Shown one piece after another: positions 36,908 to 45,251 of a stretch of DNA of 64,000 bases (position 1 is the stretch's first letter; each line of letters begins with the position of its first letter). The stretch spans positions 1 through 64,000 of the forward strand of contig NZ_VCNP01000022.1 in the NCBI RefSeq assembly GCF_006782915.1, read 5' to 3'. The position numbers were made by a program, and so were the translations under genes. Under the pieces are notes generated by a model that saw nothing but the letters and a program-made list of their open reading frames with translations, did not search any database and was not told where the DNA came from. This stretch comes from Streptomyces calvus. GTDB lineage: Bacteria > Actinomycetota > Actinomycetes > Streptomycetales > Streptomycetaceae.

Positions 36908-37837
36908 TCACGCCGGCACCGCCTGACGTACTCGGGGGTCGGTCAGCGCGTGGCAGACGTCGACGAGGATGTTCAGCGCGAAGATCGTCACCGCGGTGAG
37001 CAGCACGGCTGCCTGGAGGACCGCGAAGTCGCGCTGCAGGATGGAGTCGATCATGAGCTTGCCGATGCCGGGCCAGCCGAAGATCGTCTCCACGATGACG
37101 GCGCCGTTGACCAGGCCGACGGTGAGGTCGCCGGCCACGGTGAGCACCGGCGTCACCGCGTTGCGCAGGGCGTGGCCGAAGATCACCCGGCGGGGCGTGG
37201 CGCCCTTGCTGCGGGCGATCTTGACGTAGGGCGCGGAGAGGGCGGAGACCATGCTGCCGCGCACCACCTGGACCAGCACGCCGAACGGGCGGATCAGCAG
37301 GGTCGCGACGGGCAGCACCCACACCTCGGGGCCGCCGAGGGTGCCGGAGGTGGGCAGCCAGGCGAGGCTCACGCCGAAGACCAGGACGCCCATGACGGCG
37401 AACCAGAAGTCGGGGATGCTGGCGGCCGTCATCGACAGCAGGCTGGCGATGCGGTCGACGGCGGAGTTGGGCCGGTAGGCGGCCAGGCTGCCGATCAGCA
37501 CCGCTCCGGTGATCGCCAGCAGCATGGTGACGCCGGCGAGCTGGAGGGTGACGGGGAAGGCGTCGAAGACCATCTCGGTCGCGGACTGTCCGGTCCGCAG
37601 CGAGGTGCCGAAGTCGAGTTGCGCGGCGTCGACGAGGTAGTTCCACAGCTGGGCCGGGACGGACAGGTCGAAGCCCTGCGCGGCGGAGAACTCGGCGCGC
37701 TGCTCGGCGGTGGCGCTCAGCGGGAGGTAGAGGTCGACCGGGTTGCCGGTCATCCGGGCCAGGAAGAACACGCCCAGCACCACGCACACCAGGGGGACGG
37801 CGCTGGAGAGGATGCGTTTGCGCAGAAAAGGAACCAT
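36908..37837 (-). CDS. Opp/Dpp-type ABC transporter permease (OppB-like)
   Basis: The 309-residue permease starts at ATG 37837 (MVPFLRKRILSSAVPLVCVV). It has six predicted helices and the EAA loop VKIARSKGATPRRVIFGHAL. It is immediately downstream of the binding-protein gene (1-nt gap). It should form the heterodimeric channel with the OppC-like protein. Confidence 0.92.
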   Translation of the reverse strand: MVPFLRKRILSSAVPLVCVVLGVFFLARMTGNPVDLYLPLSATAEQRAEFSAAQGFDLSVPAQLWNYLVDAAQLDFGTSLRTGQSATEMVFDAFPVTLQLAGVTMLLAITGAVLIGSLAAYRPNSAVDRIASLLSMTAASIPDFWFAVMGVLVFGVSLAWLPTSGTLGGPEVWVLPVATLLIRPFGVLVQVVRGSMVSALSAPYVKIARSKGATPRRVIFGHALRNAVTPVLTVAGDLTVGLVNGAVIVETIFGWPGIGKLMIDSILQRDFAVLQAAVLLTAVTIFALNILVDVCHALTDPRVRQAVPA

Positions 37838-37838
37838 G

Positions 37839-39428
37839 TCAGTGCTTCGCCTTCGCCGGGCTGACCTCTGCCAGCCGCATCTCGTCGCCGGTGGCGGAGT
37901 TGGGTTCGTACCGGATCGACCGTGACAGGCCGAGCAGTCCGCTCATGTGGGCCAGGTGGGTGTACTGGACGACCGTCTCGTTCTGGTCGGCGAGCAGCTC
38001 GGCGAAGGCCTTCTGGCGTTCCGCGCCGGAGAGCGCGCCCGCCCCGGCGATCCGCCGGTCGAGCTCCTCGGTGCCGAACGCGGACTGCGGTCCGTCGCTC
38101 AGCAGGTACTGGCTGGTGGTGAAGGCCGCGTCACCGGCCTGGTTGCCGTGCATGATCAGCAGGGCGATGGGGCCGACGCCCTTGGGCAGCGGCCTCAGCT
38201 GGTACTGGAGCTGGGTGGCGGTGTCGGCCATGCGGACCTTGACGTTCAGGCCGATCCGCTGCATCTGGTACTGGAGGGCTTCGGCGGTCTCCGACACGCC
38301 GGCGAACATGCCGTTGCGGGCGACCAGGGTGATCTGCCGGCCGACGGGCACGCCGTCGGCCTTCGCCTCCTCGACCAGGGCCCTGGCGCGGGCCACGTCC
38401 TGCCGCACGGGTTCGATGCCGTCGTTGTGGCCGACCACTCCGGGCGGGACCAGCTGGCCGGCGGGTTCGGCGAGGCCGCCGAGCAGGGCGTCGATGATGC
38501 CCTCGCGGTCCACGGCCAGGTCGACGGCGCGGCGCACCCGGATGTCGTCGAGCGGTGCCTCGCGGCCGTCCAGCCGCAGCGCGGTCGTCTCGTTGTTGGG
38601 ATAGGAGGCGGTGGTGTCCTTCTCCGCCTCGACGGGGTCGAGGGCGACGGCGATCTCCGCCTCGCCCTTGTCGATCATGGCGGCCCGGACGCTGGCGTCG
38701 CTCCGCCAGACGTAGCGGGCGCGGGGGAAGTCGGGGGCCTCGCCCCAGTAGTCGTCGTGGCGGTGCAGGGAGATGGCCGCTCCGGGCTGCCAGGAGCCGA
38801 CGGCGTAGGGGCCGGTGCCGACGGGGATGCGGACCTTGGCGTCGGGGTCGGTGGTGCGCGGCACGATCTCCACGAAGCTCAGGCGCAGCGGCAGGATCGG
38901 GTCGGGCTGTTCGGTGGTGACGGTCAGGCGGGTGTCGCTCACCGCCTTCACCTCGAGGTCGTCGTCACCGAAGACGTAGCCCTCGACGTTGCAGGCGAGG
39001 TCGGAGTTGACCGCCCGGTCGATGGAGAAGGCGGCGTCCCGCGCGGTGAAGGGCGCGCCGTTGTGGAAGGTCACGCCGGTGCGCGTGTCGAAGGTCCAGG
39101 TGCGCTCGCCGGTCTGCTTCCAGCCGGTGGCGAGCAGGGGGTGGAGTTCGCCGGAGTCCGGGTCGCGCTCGACGAGCGGCTCGGTGATGTTGGACCGGAC
39201 GACGACGCCGGTGCCGGTCAGTGAGGCTTCGCAGGGTTCCAGCGTGGGTGGTTCCTGGGTGAGCACCACGCGCAGGGTGCGGCCGTCGGCGCGGCCCGCG
39301 TCGCCGGCGGCGCTGCCCACCACGGCGCAGCCGCTGGACAGCAGCACCGTGCCCGCCAGGAGCGCCGCGGTCGTCGCGCGGAGCCGCCTGCGCCGGGCGG
39401 GCGGGGCGGGGGAAACGGAGAACTTCAT
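37839..39428 (-). CDS. Family 5 extracellular solute-binding lipoprotein (OppA-like)
   Basis: The product has 529 residues from ATG 39428. A lipoprotein signal ends LLSSGCAV. The SBP_bac_5 fold is shown by LRVVLTQEPPTLEP, ITEPLVERDPDSGELHPLLA, VTFHNGAPFTARDAAFSIDR and VGTGPYAVGSW. Family members bind peptides, nickel, opines or oligosaccharides, so the ligand is open. It is the first gene of the importer operon and divergent from acid-sugar catabolic genes, which hints that it binds their substrate. Confidence 0.92.
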   Translation of the reverse strand: MKFSVSPAPPARRRRLRATTAALLAGTVLLSSGCAVVGSAAGDAGRADGRTLRVVLTQEPPTLEPCEASLTGTGVVVRSNITEPLVERDPDSGELHPLLATGWKQTGERTWTFDTRTGVTFHNGAPFTARDAAFSIDRAVNSDLACNVEGYVFGDDDLEVKAVSDTRLTVTTEQPDPILPLRLSFVEIVPRTTDPDAKVRIPVGTGPYAVGSWQPGAAISLHRHDDYWGEAPDFPRARYVWRSDASVRAAMIDKGEAEIAVALDPVEAEKDTTASYPNNETTALRLDGREAPLDDIRVRRAVDLAVDREGIIDALLGGLAEPAGQLVPPGVVGHNDGIEPVRQDVARARALVEEAKADGVPVGRQITLVARNGMFAGVSETAEALQYQMQRIGLNVKVRMADTATQLQYQLRPLPKGVGPIALLIMHGNQAGDAAFTTSQYLLSDGPQSAFGTEELDRRIAGAGALSGAERQKAFAELLADQNETVVQYTHLAHMSGLLGLSRSIRYEPNSATGDEMRLAEVSPAKAKH

Positions 39429-39488
39429 CGTCGGCTCGTCTCCGGTGAGTGCGGATGTGTCGCGTTCCACGTACGGGCGACGGCGAGG

Positions 39489-39499
39489 AGCTGTCTACA
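39489..39499. promoter_or_regulatory. Candidate operator AGCTGTCTACA, divergent oppA/dehydrogenase region
   Basis: AGCTGTCTACA occurs here, 61 nt upstream of oppA, and again at 40709-40719 in front of the dehydratase gene. Its core TGTCTACA fits the GntR/FadR-type half-site pattern TGTM-KACA. A regulator of that family is not encoded in the window. Confidence 0.45.
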
Positions 39500-39696
39500 C
39501 TGACGTACCCGGTCCGCATCTGTGAACGCCGAAGCTAAACCGGCACCGTGGCAGCGTCAAGAGATGCGCAGGACCGGATCCGCCCCGCACCCTCCCCCGC
39601 CCCGGCCCGCCCGGCCCTCCGTCCGCACCTCTCACGCCACGCCCCGGCGCATCCGAGCACCTCGGCCGCGGGCCCGCGACGACCCCAGGAGAGCAC

Positions 39697-40695
39697 ATGC
39701 CCCAGTCCGGCACCACGACCGACATCACGCCCGGCGCCCCGGTCCCGCCGGCCACCCTGCTCCAGGTGTCGCCCCTGCTCCCGGGCCTGGAGCGGGCCCT
39801 GGCCGACCGCTACCCGACGGTCCGCCTGCACGAACTGCCCGACCCGGCGGCGTACCTGCGCGACCACGGCGACACCGTGACGGCCGCGGTGACCAGCGCC
39901 CGGACCGGTGTCGGTGACGCCCTGATGGACGCGCTGCCGCGGCTCGGCGCGATCGTGCACTTCGGCGTGGGTCACGAGACCACCGACGTGGTGCGCGCCC
40001 GGGCGCGCGGCATCGACGTGGCCACCACCCCGGACGTGCTCACCGACTGCGTGGCCGACCTGGCCGTCGGCGGGCTGATCGACTCCATGCGCCGGCTGTC
40101 GGCGGCCGACCGCTACGTGCGCGCCGGAGGGTGGACGGCGGCGCCGTTCCCGCTGGCCACGCGGGTGAGCGGGAAGCGCGTCGGCATCCTCGGGCTGGGC
40201 CGTATCGGCCGGGCCGTGGCGCGGCGGCTGGAGGGGTTCGGCACGCAGGTGTCGTACTGCTCGCGCACCCCCGTGCCCGGTGTCGCCTACCGGTACCTGC
40301 CCACCGCCGAGGCGCTGGCCGCGGCGTGCGACGCGCTGGTCGTCACCGTCGCGGGCGGCGCCGCGACCGGGCGTCTCGTCTCGGCGACGGTGCTGGACGC
40401 GCTCGGCCCGGCGGGCCATCTGGTGAACGTGGCACGGGGCAGCGTGGTCGACGAGCCGGCGCTGGTCACGGCCCTGCGAACGGGACGGATCGCGGGTGCG
40501 GCGCTGGACGTCTTCGCCGACGAGCCGCACGTGCCCCGGGAGCTGCTGGAGTCCGACCGGGTGGTCCTGCTCCCGCACATCGCCAGCGCCACCCACGAGA
40601 CCCGCGAGGCCATGGCCGACCTGGTGCTGCGCAATGTGGAGCGGTTCATGACCGAGGGGGTGCTGCTCACTCCCGTACCGGCGTCCGCCCATTGA
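39697..40695 (+). CDS. D-2-hydroxyacid dehydrogenase (glyoxylate/hydroxypyruvate reductase-like)
   Basis: The 332-residue product starts at ATG 39697 after AGGAGAG. The Rossmann motif is VGILGLGRIGRAVARRL, followed by HLVNVARGSVVDEP, AALDVFADEPHVP and the His-bearing LLPHIASATHETR. It is first in the rightward set of four catabolic genes. Hydroxypyruvate, glyoxylate or a sugar-acid derived keto acid are possible substrates. A second, distantly related family member lies two genes downstream, which suggests two different redox steps. Confidence 0.88.
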   Translation: MPQSGTTTDITPGAPVPPATLLQVSPLLPGLERALADRYPTVRLHELPDPAAYLRDHGDTVTAAVTSARTGVGDALMDALPRLGAIVHFGVGHETTDVVRARARGIDVATTPDVLTDCVADLAVGGLIDSMRRLSAADRYVRAGGWTAAPFPLATRVSGKRVGILGLGRIGRAVARRLEGFGTQVSYCSRTPVPGVAYRYLPTAEALAAACDALVVTVAGGAATGRLVSATVLDALGPAGHLVNVARGSVVDEPALVTALRTGRIAGAALDVFADEPHVPRELLESDRVVLLPHIASATHETREAMADLVLRNVERFMTEGVLLTPVPASAH

Positions 40696-40708
40696 CACCG
40701 CCACCCTC

Positions 40709-40740
40709 AGCTGTCTACAAATGAGAACGCCGACTACATA
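40709..40740 (+). promoter_or_regulatory. Promoter of the dehydratase gene with operator AGCTGTCTACA
   Basis: TGTCTA (40712-40717) and TACATA (40735-40740) are 17 bp apart, and the repeated motif AGCTGTCTACA (40709-40719) overlaps the -35 box. This would allow a repressor to block an internal promoter ahead of the dehydratase. Confidence 0.4.
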
Positions 40741-40754
40741 TGAGGATGGCATTC

Positions 40755-42029
40755 ATGGTTCGGACCTCAGAGCGGATCGCCGGCGTCACCGTCACCCCCG
40801 TGGCCTTCCGGGACTACCCCCTGCTGAACACCGTCGGGGTGCACGAGCCCTACGCCCTGCGCACCGTCGTGGAGATCACCACGGTGGGCGGCGTCCACGG
40901 GATCGGCGAGACCTACGGCGGCACGGTGCACCTGGAACGGCTGCGCCGCGCCGGCGACGCCCTGGTCGGCATGGACGTCTGGAGCCTCAACGACCTGATC
41001 GCCCGCACCACCCGCGCCCTCGGCGCGGACACCACCGGCGGCGACGGCATGTCCGGCATGGTCACGGGCAGCTCCGCCGTGGACCGGGTCATGTCGCCGT
41101 TCGACGTGGCCTGCCTCGACATCCAGGGCAAGCTGCTGGGCCGCCCGGTCAGCGATCTGCTGGGCGGCGCGGTGCGCGACTCCGTCCCCTACAGCGCGTA
41201 CCTCTTCTACAAGTGGGCCGGACACCCGGGCCAGGAGGACGACGACTGGGGCCCGGCACTCGACCCGGCCGGGCTGGTCGAGCAGGCCCGCCGCATGATC
41301 GACACCTACGGCTTCACCTCGATCAAGCTCAAGGGCGGCGTCTTCCCGCCCGACGAGGAGATCGCGGCGATCAGGGCGCTGCGCGAGGCGTTCCCGGACC
41401 TGCCGCTGCGCCTCGACCCCAACGCCGCCTGGAGCACGGACACCTCGCTGCGCGTCGCCCGGGAGCTGGACGGTGTGCTGCAGTACCTGGAGGACCCGAC
41501 CGAGGGCATCGACGGCATGGCCGCCGTGGCGGCCGGGACCTCCACACCGCTGGCGACCAACATGTGCGTGGTCTCCTTCGACGATCTCGCGCCGGCCGTG
41601 TCCAAGGCGGCGGTGGGCATCGTCCTGTCCGACCACCACTTCTGGGGCGGTCTGCGGCGCTGCGGCCAACTCGCCGCGATCTGCGAGACGTTCGGGCTCG
41701 GCATGTCGATGCACTCCAACTCGCACCTGGGCATCAGCCTCGCGGCGATGACCCACCTCGCCGCCTCGACCCCGCGGCTGACCTACGCCTGCGACACGCA
41801 CTGGCCGTGGAAGCGGCCGGACGAGGACGTGGTCGACCCCACCCCGCTGACGTTCCGCGAGGGCCGCCTCGCCGTGCCGACGGCTCCGGGCCTCGGCGTC
41901 GAACTGGACCGGGACGCGCTCGCCCGGCTGCACCGCCAGTACCTCGACTGCGGGCTGCGCGACCGCGACGACACCGGCTACATGCGGCGCTTCGAGCCCG
42001 CGTTCACCGCCACGACCCCCCGGTGGTGA
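40755..42029 (+). CDS. Enolase-superfamily dehydratase, glucarate dehydratase-like
   Basis: The product has 424 residues from ATG 40755, chosen because GAGGA lies 9 nt upstream; ATG 40740 is in frame. Features of the GlucD group are visible: the KxK base (TSIKLKGGVF), metal ligands in LRLDPNAAWS, QYLEDP and LATNMCV, and the catalytic His in MHSNSHLGIS. Glucarate dehydratases convert D-glucarate or L-idarate to 5-dehydro-4-deoxyglucarate. A neighbouring gene encodes the enzyme for that product, supporting the call. Exact substrate may differ, since the superfamily is functionally diverse and the transporter is of an unusual class for glucarate. Confidence 0.83.
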   Translation: MVRTSERIAGVTVTPVAFRDYPLLNTVGVHEPYALRTVVEITTVGGVHGIGETYGGTVHLERLRRAGDALVGMDVWSLNDLIARTTRALGADTTGGDGMSGMVTGSSAVDRVMSPFDVACLDIQGKLLGRPVSDLLGGAVRDSVPYSAYLFYKWAGHPGQEDDDWGPALDPAGLVEQARRMIDTYGFTSIKLKGGVFPPDEEIAAIRALREAFPDLPLRLDPNAAWSTDTSLRVARELDGVLQYLEDPTEGIDGMAAVAAGTSTPLATNMCVVSFDDLAPAVSKAAVGIVLSDHHFWGGLRRCGQLAAICETFGLGMSMHSNSHLGISLAAMTHLAASTPRLTYACDTHWPWKRPDEDVVDPTPLTFREGRLAVPTAPGLGVELDRDALARLHRQYLDCGLRDRDDTGYMRRFEPAFTATTPRW

Positions 42030-42036
42030 GCGGCCG

Positions 42037-43065
42037 ATGCGCATCCTGCTGAACCACCGCATCCTCAGCCGCTTCCACGACCGGCTGAAGGCCGCCACCC
42101 GCGGCCCGCACGAGTGGCTGGAGACCCACGACCAGGACCCGGCCGCGGTGTCCGAGGCCATCGCCGACGCCGACGTGTTCGTCGGCTCCAGGCTGAGCCC
42201 CGAGGACGCCCGCCGCGCCGGACGGCTGCGCCTGGTCCACGTCGTCGGCGCCGGATACGACGGCATCCCGCTGGACGCCCTCCACCCGGGCGTCACCGTC
42301 GCCACCACCCACCACCACGGCCGGTCCATCGCCGAGCACGTGCTGATGTCGGTCCTGATGCTCTCCCGGGACGTGCTGGGAGCCGACCGCGCGCTGCGCG
42401 CCGGACACTGGCGCAACGTGGCGGTCGATCCCGCGCTGCCGTTCGGGACGACGCTGGCGGGCCGCCGGGTCGGCGTCATCGGCTTCGGCGAGACCGGCAC
42501 CGAGGTCGCCCGGCTGTGCCAGGCGGTCGGCCTGCGCGTCCGCGCCGTACGGCGTGACCCCTCCGCCCCGTACCCGTCCGACCTGCGGCCCGACTGGATC
42601 GGCGGCGACGACCGGCTGCCCGACCTCCTCGCCGACTCCGACGTCGTGGTGGTCACCGTCCCGCTGAACGCCGCCACCACGGGACTGATCGGCCCCGCCG
42701 AACTGGCGGCCATGGCTCCCGGTGCCCTGCTGGTCAACGTGGCCCGGGGACCGGTCGTGCAGGAGGAGGCGCTCTACGAGGCGCTGCGCTCGGGCACCCT
42801 CGCCGGCGCCGCGCTGGACGTGTGGTGGTCGGGCCCGCCCGGGGCGCCGAGCCGGCTGCCCTTCCACGAGCTGCCGAACGTGCTGATGACCCCGCACCAC
42901 TCCGGCCACACGGCCGAGACCTTCGCCGCACGCGCCACCGAGATCGCCGCCAACATCGACCGGCTGGAGCGAGGCGACGCGCTCAGCAACGTGGTCCGCG
43001 CGCCGGCACCGGCCGGCGGCGTCGCCGCCCCACCCCCGTCCCCCGCTGTCCCTCACGACGAGTAG
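42037..43065 (+). CDS. D-2-hydroxyacid dehydrogenase, second copy in cluster
   Basis: The 342-residue product starts at ATG 42037, 7 nt after the dehydratase stop codon. It has GRRVGVIGFGETGTEVARL (coenzyme site, the usual GxGxxG reading GFGETG), LLVNVARGPVVQEEAL, an Asp-region AALDVWWSGPPG and MTPHHSGHTAET with the His. Sequence divergence from the first copy suggests a different substrate. Tight spacing places it in the same transcript as the dehydratase and the KDG dehydratase. Confidence 0.86.
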   Translation: MRILLNHRILSRFHDRLKAATRGPHEWLETHDQDPAAVSEAIADADVFVGSRLSPEDARRAGRLRLVHVVGAGYDGIPLDALHPGVTVATTHHHGRSIAEHVLMSVLMLSRDVLGADRALRAGHWRNVAVDPALPFGTTLAGRRVGVIGFGETGTEVARLCQAVGLRVRAVRRDPSAPYPSDLRPDWIGGDDRLPDLLADSDVVVVTVPLNAATTGLIGPAELAAMAPGALLVNVARGPVVQEEALYEALRSGTLAGAALDVWWSGPPGAPSRLPFHELPNVLMTPHHSGHTAETFAARATEIAANIDRLERGDALSNVVRAPAPAGGVAAPPPSPAVPHDE

Positions 43066-43075
43066 GAAACCACCC

Positions 43076-43987
43076 ATGCTCGAAGGCGTTCTCTTCTTCC
43101 CCGTCACCCCGTTCACCGCGGCCGGTGACGTCGACCTCGACGCGCTGCGCCGCCACATCTCGGCCGGGGTCGACGCCGGCCCGGGCGGCGTGTTCGTCGC
43201 CTGCGGCACCGGCGAGTTCCACGCCCTGGACCTGGAGGAGTTCGGCGCGGTCGTCCGGACCGCCGTCGAGGCGGCGGGCGGCCGGGTCCCGGTGTACGCC
43301 GGGGCCGGCGGCTCCCTCGGCCTGGCCCGGCGGTTCGCGCGGGCCGCGGCCGAGGCCGGCGCGGACGGCCTGCTACTCATGCCGCCCTACCTGGTCGAGG
43401 CGCCCGCCGCCGGGCTGGTCGCCTACACCCGGGAGGTCGCCGGGGAGACCGCTCTGCCGGTGATCGTCTACAACCGTGCCAACGCGCGCTTCGACGAGCA
43501 CTCGGCGGCCAAGGTCGCCCAGGTGCCCACCGTCGTCGGCTTCAAGGACGGCACCGGCGACCTCGACCTGCTGGCGCGGATCATCCCGGCCGTGCGCGAG
43601 GCGCTCGACGGGACCGGCAAGGAGTTCCAGTTCTTCAACGGCATGCCCACCGCCGAGGCGAGCCAGCCGGCGTACCGGGCGCTGGGCGTGACGCTGTACT
43701 CGTCGGCGGCGTTCGCGTTCGCGCCGGACGTCTCCCTCGCCTTCCACCGCGCGGTGGAGACCGGCGACCAGAAGCGGATCGACGCGCTGCAGCGGGTCTT
43801 CTTCCACCCGCTGGTGCGGCTGCGCAAGCGGGTCCCGGGCTACGCGGTGGCGCTGGTGAAGGCCGGTGTCACCCTGGAGGGCCTGGACGCCGGGCCGGTC
43901 CGGCCGCCGCTGACGCCGCTGGCCCCGGGTGAGGTCGAGGAGCTGGCGGCGATCATCGCCGAGGGCCGCGCCGTGCTCGCCTCCTGA
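43076..43987 (+). CDS. kdgD: 5-dehydro-4-deoxyglucarate dehydratase-like enzyme
   Basis: The 303-residue TIM-barrel enzyme of the DHDPS/NAL family starts at ATG 43076, 10 nt after the preceding gene. The Schiff-base Lys lies in VVGFKDGTGD, the catalytic Tyr in PVIVYNRANAR, and the substrate loop reads GVFVACGTGEFHAL. KDG dehydratases dehydrate and decarboxylate 5-dehydro-4-deoxyglucarate to 2,5-dioxopentanoate. The follow-on dioxopentanoate dehydrogenase is not in the window. Confidence 0.87.
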   Translation: MLEGVLFFPVTPFTAAGDVDLDALRRHISAGVDAGPGGVFVACGTGEFHALDLEEFGAVVRTAVEAAGGRVPVYAGAGGSLGLARRFARAAAEAGADGLLLMPPYLVEAPAAGLVAYTREVAGETALPVIVYNRANARFDEHSAAKVAQVPTVVGFKDGTGDLDLLARIIPAVREALDGTGKEFQFFNGMPTAEASQPAYRALGVTLYSSAAFAFAPDVSLAFHRAVETGDQKRIDALQRVFFHPLVRLRKRVPGYAVALVKAGVTLEGLDAGPVRPPLTPLAPGEVEELAAIIAEGRAVLAS

Positions 43988-44005
43988 TCCGCGCCGTCCT
44001 CCGGA

Positions 44006-44045
44006 ACGCGCGAGGGGTCCCGGACGTCCGGGACCCCTCGCGCGT
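44006..44045. terminator. Bidirectional terminator: 40-bp perfect palindrome
   Basis: A 40-bp perfect inverted repeat starting ACGCGCGAGGGGTCCCGGAC lies between the convergent kdgD gene and the membrane-protein gene at 44060, 18 nt beyond the kdgD stop codon. It can terminate transcription from both sides. Confidence 0.8.
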
Positions 44046-44059
44046 GCGTCGGTGCCGGG

Positions 44060-44620
44060 TCAGCCGGTGGAGGGCAGGCCCAGGAGCACATCGGTGTACT
44101 TGAGCACGGCCAGCAGCAGCCCGACGACGCCGAGCGAGACGCCCGCCCAGGCGACCGACTTGATCCAGGGCGCCTGGACGGACCGTCCGGGCGTGCCGAA
44201 GGCGGGCCGCACCAGCACCACCGCGCCGACGATCAGCGCGGTCAGCGCGAACAGGCCGCCCCACAGCGCACTGGTCTGCCAGGCGTCGCCGTACACCTCC
44301 TTGACCTGGGTGGCGACGCCGGCGTTCGCGGCCGTCTCCAGCTGGCCCACGAGGGTCTCGCGCGCGGCGGCGACGGTGCCCAGCCAGCTCCCGGTGAGCG
44401 AGACGACGCCGAGCGCCGCGGAGACCACCGCGGCGGCGCCCTGCCCGACACCGGACGGGCTCTCCTGCTCGGTCTCCTGCTCGGCCCCGGGCGCGTCGTC
44501 CTGCGCTTCCGGTTCCGTTCCGGTCCCTTCATCGGACGCGGTGGTGTCCACGGCCGTCTCGTCGCGCTCGGTCCCGGCTCCGGTTTCGGCTCCGGTTTCG
44601 TCCACTGTCTTGGTTCCCAT
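44060..44620 (-). CDS. Hypothetical membrane protein
   Basis: The product has 186 residues from ATG 44620 (GTG 44629 also possible). The first 60 residues are acidic and Thr/Glu-rich, low-complexity and probably disordered. About four hydrophobic segments follow (for example AAAVVSAALGVVSLTGSWLG and LFALTALIVGAVVLV). It resembles streptomycete membrane proteins of unknown function. No motif suggests an activity. It is convergent with kdgD across a strong terminator. Confidence 0.65.
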   Translation of the reverse strand: MGTKTVDETGAETGAGTERDETAVDTTASDEGTGTEPEAQDDAPGAEQETEQESPSGVGQGAAAVVSAALGVVSLTGSWLGTVAAARETLVGQLETAANAGVATQVKEVYGDAWQTSALWGGLFALTALIVGAVVLVRPAFGTPGRSVQAPWIKSVAWAGVSLGVVGLLLAVLKYTDVLLGLPSTG

Positions 44621-44693
44621 GTCCCGCACCGTACGGACGCCGTCTGAGAGTCCGCTTAATGATCGTTGTGGACGCCGTGACCGCTTGTGCGCG

Positions 44694-45251
44694 TCAGTGG
44701 TCGCCGCGCGCCCGCCACTCCGGGGCCAGCACGGACCACACCTCCAGGTCGTGGCGCACCCCGTGGTGGAGGTGGGCCCCGCGGCGCACGCCGTCCCGGG
44801 TCATGCCGAGCCGGCGGGCCACGTTCAGGCTGGGCGCGTTGCCGGACGCGGCGACCCATTCGACCCGGTGGATGCCGCGCTGTTCGACCGCCCAGTCGAT
44901 CAGCGCCCGCATCGCGCGGGTGACCAGCCCGCGCCCCGTGGCGGCGGGCTCCAGCCAGCAGCCGACCTCGCAAGTGCCGTTCGCGGCGTCGAAGTTGAGC
45001 GTGAGTACTCCGCCGACCAGCGTGCCCTCCAGCCACAGCCCGTGCAGCGAGCCCGTGTCGGCCGCGCGCCGGTCGGCGTACCGCTGGAGCACCTCCCGGG
45101 CGCCGGCCACGTCCGTGGCCCCGGAGCCGAAGGGCACGTACCGGTTGATGAAGTCGCGGCCCCGGTCCAGGTGGGCCAGGAACTCCTCCGCGTGCCACGG
45201 CTCCAGGGGCCGCAGTTCGGCGCCGTCGTCACCCAGTCGTATCGCGTACAT
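44694..45251 (-). CDS. GNAT-family N-acetyltransferase (RimJ/RimL-like)
   Basis: The product has 185 residues from ATG 45251 (MYAIRLGDDGAELRPLEPWH). It has the GNAT fold of the RimL/SpeG type: LTLNFDAANGTCEVGCWLEP, then the acetyl-CoA loop ATGRGLVTRAMRAL and HRVEWVAASGNAPSLNVARR. It transfers an acetyl group to an unidentified amine, perhaps a protein N-terminus or small molecule. Its start overlaps the end of the MMPL gene by 23 nt, so the two are likely co-expressed. Confidence 0.85.
   Translation of the reverse strand: MYAIRLGDDGAELRPLEPWHAEEFLAHLDRGRDFINRYVPFGSGATDVAGAREVLQRYADRRAADTGSLHGLWLEGTLVGGVLTLNFDAANGTCEVGCWLEPAATGRGLVTRAMRALIDWAVEQRGIHRVEWVAASGNAPSLNVARRLGMTRDGVRRGAHLHHGVRHDLEVWSVLAPEWRARGDH

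Noticed and set aside
36950..37864. Plus-strand frame rich in Asp, Gly and His
   Set aside because: It is antisense to the OppB-like permease and lacks a family match and ribosome site.
33163..43987. Recent mobile element carrying the acid-sugar cluster
   Set aside because: No transposase, integrase, terminal repeats or clear base-composition break was seen. Accessory status is inferred only from gene content.
44006..44045. Phage or plasmid attachment site
   Set aside because: No integrase, no flanking tRNA and no second copy of the sequence; a terminator explains the palindrome.
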